A stretch of DNA of 64,000 nucleotides from Clitoria ternatea. Lineage: Eukaryota; Streptophyta; Magnoliopsida; Fabales; Fabaceae. Location: contig CM075673.1 in assembly GCA_037962975.1 (NCBI GenBank), positions 166,490,667-166,554,666 on the forward strand, read 5' to 3'. The notes under the pieces were generated by a model that worked only from the letters and a program-made list of their open reading frames with translations, did no database searches and was not told where the DNA came from. Position 1 is the first letter of the stretch, and each line of letters opens with the position of its first letter. This document shows positions 58,701 through 64,000 of this stretch, piece by piece. Made by a program: the position numbers and the translations under genes.

Positions 58701-59653
58701 TATATTATATTGAATGATTATGAATAGGATGAAGAATTCTCCTACAAAGGTTCTCCTTCACAAAGGATTACCTCTTCATACAAAATTCATAAATCTCTAA
58801 ATCCATACATCCATCCTTAGAACATCAGAATTGAACTATAGTCATCCAGGTACAGCAATGCAACTGGTGACAGCCAAGAAAGGAATCAGGCGAGTGTCAG
58901 AATTGAACTCACAAAAAACCACGTTTGTTTATATAAAAATTAGAAAGTGTGAATGCATAGAGTATCCAATGGAGAATTCTATTAGAATCTTATAATAAAA
59001 TATGTAAATGAATCCAAAAAAGAAGACATTTCAATTTCACCAAATACAAAATAAGATTTGAAAAGGGTATGAAAGATATAATTATTAAATCCTTAAAATA
59101 ATGGAAAACCACATAATGAATTATGTTAGAGTTTGCTTTAACAAATGCAACACTATCATCAAAACAGTCTTCAGATATGAACAAAGTGCATAAATATCAA
59201 TCTACTTTTACATCATATTACAAAGTTGTAGTCTAGTCTGTTAAAACTTCCATCTCAGAAGTTCCAGGACTAATATGTGACAGTGAACTGGCCACAAACG
59301 TTTTAGTTCATCTATGTTGTAATAATGGAATTCATAATGATCCAAGAGTTTCATTGAGTGAGTAATTTTATTGGACTGCGTTGTAATAGACTACTAGTTG
59401 TGGAACTAACCATTAACCTATTATTGTTTGTATACATCTCATATCATCACATTAACAATATTTCTCTATGCACTATAATGTGTTAACATGGAATCAAAGA
59501 AATATCAATATTAGCATGATGCATCATTTTGCTATGTTGTCTCTCCACTCTCCGTGGTATCCAAAATACCTATTTACAATTAATGATTTATGAGGCCAGT
59601 ACTCTCCACTAGTTTTCCATTGGGTTGGAGAGCAGTACTCACCTTAGAGTCCC
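55758..59653. other. Intergenic DNA after the GluRS gene
   Basis: AT-rich, with no supported exon or RNA gene. The first part must hold the GluRS 3' UTR. A small repeat GGCGTGGTAACACT occurs at 56675-56688 and 56697-56710, inside a GC-richer island (about 56640-56960) with overlapping frames of 60-80 codons that match nothing I recognise. Confidence 0.55.
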
Positions 59654-59773
59654 TCAAATTCTTTTGGTTAAGTTAGCTTGTTCCTGTAGAGCCTTGAGCT
59701 CTTCTTTTAACTGGTAAACAGTAAAACTCTTCTCATTAAGTGTTCTATCCCCTTCCTTAGCACCTATAACACC
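59654..59773 (-). CDS. Putative last exon of an unidentified coiled-coil gene (partial)
   Basis: On minus, a good acceptor (ACCACAG|GGT) at 59774-59775 opens 39 codons in phase 0 that end at TGA 59654-59656. The product is hydrophilic and helix-prone (KEGDRTLNEKSFTVYQLKEE, then ALQEQANLTKRI), as at the end of a coiled coil. A possible preceding exon starts at 63933 on minus after TTGCAG (LEEGEKDIYRSQ), but its donor could not be fixed. If both are real, the hAT element at 59834-63615 lies in the intron between them. No family was recognised. Confidence 0.4.
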   Translation of the reverse strand, partial: GVIGAKEGDRTLNEKSFTVYQLKEELKALQEQANLTKRI

Positions 59774-60135
59774 CTGTGGTTATATACACCACACAAACAG
59801 ATGAGGGTCCTAAAACTTAGAGCAACTCTCCAGCATAGTAGTCAATCCCAAATAGCGGCGCGGAGCGGCCGCCCTTAAAACTGGGATAGCGGGATAGCAG
59901 AAAGCGGGATGACCGCTATTTTAATTAAAATTATATAAATATTACCTATATTTTCTACACATATATATATATGTAAAAAAAATACACAAAAATTAAATTT
60001 AAAGACCATAAAAGTATTCAAATCATAACACCATAAAAGTATTCAAATCATAACAATATTCTTGACAAACATGAAATGAAACATCACAATCATATAACAT
60101 AACCATGGCATAAAATTTATAACAATCCTAAATTC

Positions 60136-62849
60136 CTAATATGAATCATCATCTTCATCTTCAAGGTTTGGCTCTTCATCTCCTGCATCATCTTCATCAC
60201 CACTTAGGTAGATCTCTTCCCCATCTGATTCAATGTCTTCACTGTCAAACTCTTCTTCCTCCTCTTCTGCTTGAATTACCTCTTTTCCCTTCCTAGAAGT
60301 AGTAGGGGCAGCAGCTGTATTCCCTCCCTTTTTGCTCCTCCTAGTGTATGTCAATGGCTCAGTAGCCCCAGTAGCTTCAGCAACATCTCTCCATGTTAAG
60401 ACATCATCATCAAAGACCAAATCACATGCCCCTTCCTCATCTTCATCCTCCATCCTTCCTAGTACCCACTCATTGGTATCATCTTCAACATCATCTAGCA
60501 CAATAGGATCAATCACATCTTGACAATCAAAACGCTCCCTAAGAGTTTGGTTATATTTAATATAAACCAAATCTTGTAATCTTTGATGTTCTAGCCTATT
60601 TCTCTTTTTAGCATGAACCTAAATAAAAAATTAATGGAAACGTTAGAAACTACTAGACTAAATGTTATCAAATTGAATGTATTGACTTGAGAACTCAACT
60701 CTACTTACCTGCTCAAACATACTCCAATTCCGCTCACACCCAGATGAGCTACAAGTTAAACTCAGCACCTTAATGGCAATAGTTTGTAGCTTTGGAGTAT
60801 GTGATCCAAAACTTACCCACCATTCAGCTGTAATTGAAAAATATATATACAACAAATAATCAGAACCAAAATACCAAATAACTCAGCACCTTATTCAACT
60901 CCAATCCTAAAAAACACTCTTACCAGGTGCCATTGTAGATCTTTTCCTTATAGCTGCCTTGATTCCAAAGAGGCCTGCAGCTCTCCTATACACTGATATC
61001 TCATCTAGAGCTTTGTCTTCATCATCTGAGCTAGTGGACAACCTTTCAATACATTTGTACAATCCATCCATCACCTCTGGATCATTTTCTACTTGTGGGT
61101 TGCCATAGAAGAATTGGGGATTCAAGTAATGACCCGCTGCGTGCAATGGATGGTGAAGTTGACATTCCCATCGTCTATCAATGATAGAAAAAATCTCCTT
61201 GAACTTGGCTTCATCTCCCTTGAAAGAATTCCGGATACTTTCCTTGGCTCTATCCATAGCTTCATATATGTAGCCCATCGCCGGCCTCTTCTCATTGTCA
61301 ACTAGCCTAAGCACCTTCACAATGGGTGCCATTGCCTTTAGGCTGTAAATAACATCACCCCAAAAAGTAGGCATAAGAACAATGTCCGCTACTCTTTTCC
61401 CCTTGGTCTCCTTGGCATTGTTGGACTTCAACCACTCATCTGAAATAAACATCTTTCTAAGATCATTCTTCAAACTATACAGCCTTTGCAATGTAAGAAA
61501 TGTTGTGGCAAATCTTGTGACTCCGTGCCTAACCAACTCCTTCTTATGAGTGAATTGTCTCATAATGTTCAAGGTTAATGTGTGGTTATAGATGTAACCC
61601 ACAAGAGATATTCCTCTTTTTATGGTCCTCTTCACTCTTGGAAGCTTCCCAATATCCTCTAGCATCAAGTCTAGGCAGTGTGCAGCACAAGGAGTCCAAA
61701 ATAAATGTGTTCTTGTTGCCATCAACAACTTGCCTAATAGTAAAATCAAACTATTAGTACTAGTGATACAACACAAAGTTTATAAATTATAACAAAATCA
61801 TAATTACTCTTAAAATTAATAAACTAACTCTTACCAGCTTTCACATAATTACTCCCATTGTCGGTGACCACTTGCACCACATTATTCTCTCCTATCTCTT
61901 CAACAAAATCATCCAGCAACTTGTACAGTTGTTCCCCGGTCTTCACATATGATGAAGCATCAACACTCCTAATAAACATAGAACCTCTTGGACAATGGAC
62001 CAAAAAATTTATCAAGGTTCTATTCTTCCTATCTGTCCATCCATCCGACATTATACTACAACCATAACGCTCCCTCTCTGTCACATGATCCTGCAACAAT
62101 GCCCTAGTGTACTCCAATTCTTTTTTCAAAAGAGGAACTCTAGCTTCATGATAGCTTGGAGGTTTAAGATGCTTCCCATAGTTTCCAATAGCTTCCACCA
62201 TTAACTTGAAGCTTTTTGTGCGTAACACATTAAAAGGAATTGAGTTCCTACAAAGGAACCGTTCTATATATTGTATTGTTCTAGCCCTTGCTTCCTTGTC
62301 ACAAGCATCGTTTATGCTTGTTTGCCTTGAAGCCTTCCCTTCCAAACGAATGGTTGATTCAGGATTTTTAAAATACAACAAGTCCAATGGACCTTTAGGT
62401 TTCTTGGCAGTGGAAGCTGTTTGTGATGATGCAATCGACGTTGCCATACTTGCAGCTCTTTTTCCTTGTCGAATGGCTGAAATCTCCTCTACTAGTTCAT
62501 GATCCTCATCAAGGTCATCAGTCTCTTTCAAATATGCATCTCTTTCATTTTTCTTGTTTATAAATGCAGCCTTAAGAGTTTCTTTAACATCTTCTGGGCA
62601 CTTATGACAACTACCGCAGTCCCCCCTCACACCCATTTGATGTCTTTTAGCCCGGGTAATTCCACCAGTTGTGATCTTGCCACAGAAATCACAAGTGACT
62701 TGCTTCCGATTATTGATGTCTTTCAAGCTGTTCCAATCCCAAGCAATGTCTTGGTTTGGTGCATTAGGCTTCACATGTCCAGGAAGTGGTGAGGGCCTAA
62801 ACCTGACAGCATTCCCTTCAACAGCTCTTGCTGTATTTTCTTCAGCCAT
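60136..62849 (-). CDS. hAT transposase (BED finger, DUF659, hAT dimerisation domain)
   Basis: Four exons on minus splice in frame: 62849-61835, 61733-60924, 60827-60709 and 60618-60136, giving 808 residues. All three introns are GT-AG. A BED-type zinc finger spans about residues 50-90 (CDFC at 53-56, KRH, then the GDCGSC cluster). DUF659 follows with SDGWTDRKNRTLINF and VTDNGSNYVKAG, which hold the acidic residues expected of the RNase H-like core. Then come FWTPCAAHCLDLMLEDIGK and the hAT C-terminal dimerisation motif SSSGCERNWSMFEQ. The last exon is strongly acidic (EEEEEEFDSEDIESDGEE). The protein cuts and pastes the element through its terminal repeats. No stop or frameshift is seen. The ATG at 62849 precedes MAEENTARAV. 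Confidence 0.93.
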
Positions 62850-62855
62850 TGCAGA

Positions 62856-63045
62856 AACAGCCTCCCAACAGCCCTTCCAAACAAACAGCCTCCAACAGCC
62901 TCTTTAAACAGCCTCCAACAGCCTTCCAACAGCCTTCCAATCCAACAGCCTTCCAACAGCCTCTTTAAACAGCCTCCAACAGCCTTCCAAGACTTCAAAC
63001 ACCTCTCCAACAGCCTTCAACAACCTTCAACAGCCCCCAACAGTA
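62856..63045. repeat. Minisatellite upstream of the hAT transposase ATG
   Basis: About a dozen variants of 'aacagcctccaacagccttcc' lie just 5' of the ATG on minus. A cysteine-rich open frame (62771-63010, minus) is a by-product of this repeat. Next to it are two copies of 'gaagtagagaagaagaggtg' (about 63074-63121). Confidence 0.8.
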
Positions 63046-63623
63046 GAACAGAACCAGAACAGAAACCAGAACTGAAGTAGAGAAGAAGAGGTGAAGAACT
63101 GAAGTAGAGAAGAAGAGGTGAAGAACAGAACCAGAACTCGCCGGAGAAGACACTGGTTCGCCGGAGAAGACACAGGAGCTCGCCGGAGAAGACAGGGACT
63201 CGTCGGAAATGGCTGGGACAGGCCGGAAATGGGAGGGAAACGCCGGAAAACCTGTGAGGAGCACCGGAGAAGGAGTGGGTGTCGCGGAAATGGGGTTTTC
63301 TTCGCGGAAATGGGCTTTCGTGTAATGAAGAAGTGGGAAACCAGGAGCGGGTGGTGTTAGGGTTTAGAAATGGGAGGGAAAAGAAAGCAAAAGGGCGAAA
63401 ATACCCTTAAAAAAGAGGTTTCACACAGGGGCAAAACCGGGAGAAGGAGGAGCGGGCGATTCGCGCCGCGATCCGGCGCTCCCGCGACGCCGCGATTCGG
63501 TCCGCGATCGCCGCGATCCAATGCATCCCGCGACGGGCCACTGCGTCGCGCCCCGGCCCCGCTCCGCTCCGCTCCGCCGCGATAGCGGCCGCTCCGGCCG
63601 CTATTGACTACTATGCTCTCCAG

Positions 63624-64000
63624 AACAGATAAATAAAAGGAATCATGTAGTGGCTTTCCTAAGAAAGAATGAACTTGTGAGATCCATTTTTTTTACTGTT
63701 TTCAATAATCAATGCAAAAAATAAAACTGATTCACAATACAACATGTCGTACTTTCTTAGGCTAGTCACATCAAATCAAACATAAGTAAATCTGCATGCA
63801 TAGCATAACTTCAATTCTTCACATCTAAATGCGTTTAAAAATTCTAAGCATCAAGTTGCAGAAACTATACATACTTATGCATACAGTATTTGTACTCTTG
63901 ACTCCGATATATGTCTTTCTCTCCCTCTTCAAGCTGCAAGGAGGAAAAACGCAACCCAATTGAGATCTCTAAAATGAAAGAGCAGCAAAGCAATTATAAT
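63624..64000 (-). other. Right edge: flank of the hAT insertion
   Basis: AT-rich host sequence, probably intron of the gene whose last exon is at 59654-59773. The only coding hint is the short segment left of 63933 on minus, preceded by a pyrimidine-rich acceptor. Nothing else was recognised. Confidence 0.35.

Larger units (their letters stand above)
59834..63615 (-). mobile_element. Complete hAT transposon, 3.8 kb
   Basis: The 8-bp duplication CTCTCCAG flanks it (59826-59833 and 63616-63623). The 13-bp terminal inverted repeats are CATAGTAGTCAAT on the left and ATTGACTACTATG on the right. After a 7-base difference the match continues with AGCGGC and GGAGCGGCCGC. Both ends have GC-rich subterminal blocks; the right one (63456-63606) repeats CCGCGATC-like words. 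The interior encodes one hAT transposase on minus with no visible defect, so the element looks autonomous. Confidence 0.95.

Noticed and set aside
60332..60523. Serine-rich plus frame
   Set aside because: It is the complement of the acidic tail of the hAT transposase.
62771..63010. Cysteine-rich 79-residue minus frame with repeated GCW and LLEG words
   Set aside because: It is a translation of the minisatellite in the hAT leader.
63871..63933. Possible exon on minus (LEEGEKDIYRSQ)
   Set aside because: The acceptor looks good, but no donor in a fitting phase could be chosen with confidence, so it is only mentioned with the terminal exon at 59654-59773.

Overview
This is a window of plant nuclear DNA. 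Host genes carry many GT-AG introns, there is a plastid/mitochondrial-type glutamyl-tRNA synthetase with a transit peptide, and most of the window is plant LTR retrotransposons plus one hAT DNA transposon. A legume is likely, because the intronic MITEs resemble types common in legumes, but the species cannot be read from the sequence.

Layout. (1) 1-9680, plus strand: the last eight coding exons of a SCAI (UPF0682) family gene whose 5' part lies left of the window. Its introns hold a decayed protein-disulfide-isomerase fragment and two MITE-like repeats. (2) 9681-11439: AT-rich intergenic DNA with no recognisable gene. (3) 11445-49153: one 37.7-kb nest of retrotransposons. The outermost and oldest is a Ty1/copia element with 161-bp LTRs and a 5-bp target duplication (TGTAC). 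Its interior is an inverted and duplicated mosaic of gag, integrase and reverse transcriptase pieces. Two young Ty3/gypsy elements sit inside it. One is a 9.9-kb chromovirus (Tekay-like, 14774-24685, duplication TAGAT) with 2605-bp LTRs and an open 1465-residue gag-pol. The other is a 16.2-kb Tat-lineage element on the minus strand (25118-41366) with 733-bp LTRs and an open 1823-residue gag-pol carrying a second RNase H. (4) 49295-55757, plus strand: the complete 13-exon organellar glutamyl-tRNA synthetase gene, starting only 142 bp after the copia LTR. (5) 55758-59653: intergenic DNA. (6) 59654 to the right edge: the 3'-terminal part of an unidentified minus-strand gene, apparently interrupted by a complete 3.8-kb hAT transposon (59834-63615) with 8-bp target duplication CTCTCCAG and an apparently intact four-exon transposase gene.

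The most unusual object is the Tat element. Downstream of its pol it carries two diverged tandem copies of an antisense gene, each with an intron at the same place. The two copies also share an upstream block containing a CACGTG G-box. Each copy is followed by imperfect-palindrome repeats of about 55 bp, in which the stem sequence changes between units while the pairing is kept. Each antisense copy has one frameshift, at a different position. LTR comparison by eye supports the nesting order: 4 differences in 161 bp for the outer copia element, against about 9 in 2605 bp and 4 in 733 bp for the two inner elements.

All alignments and counts here were made by eye. Family names rest on recognised motifs, not on database searches.
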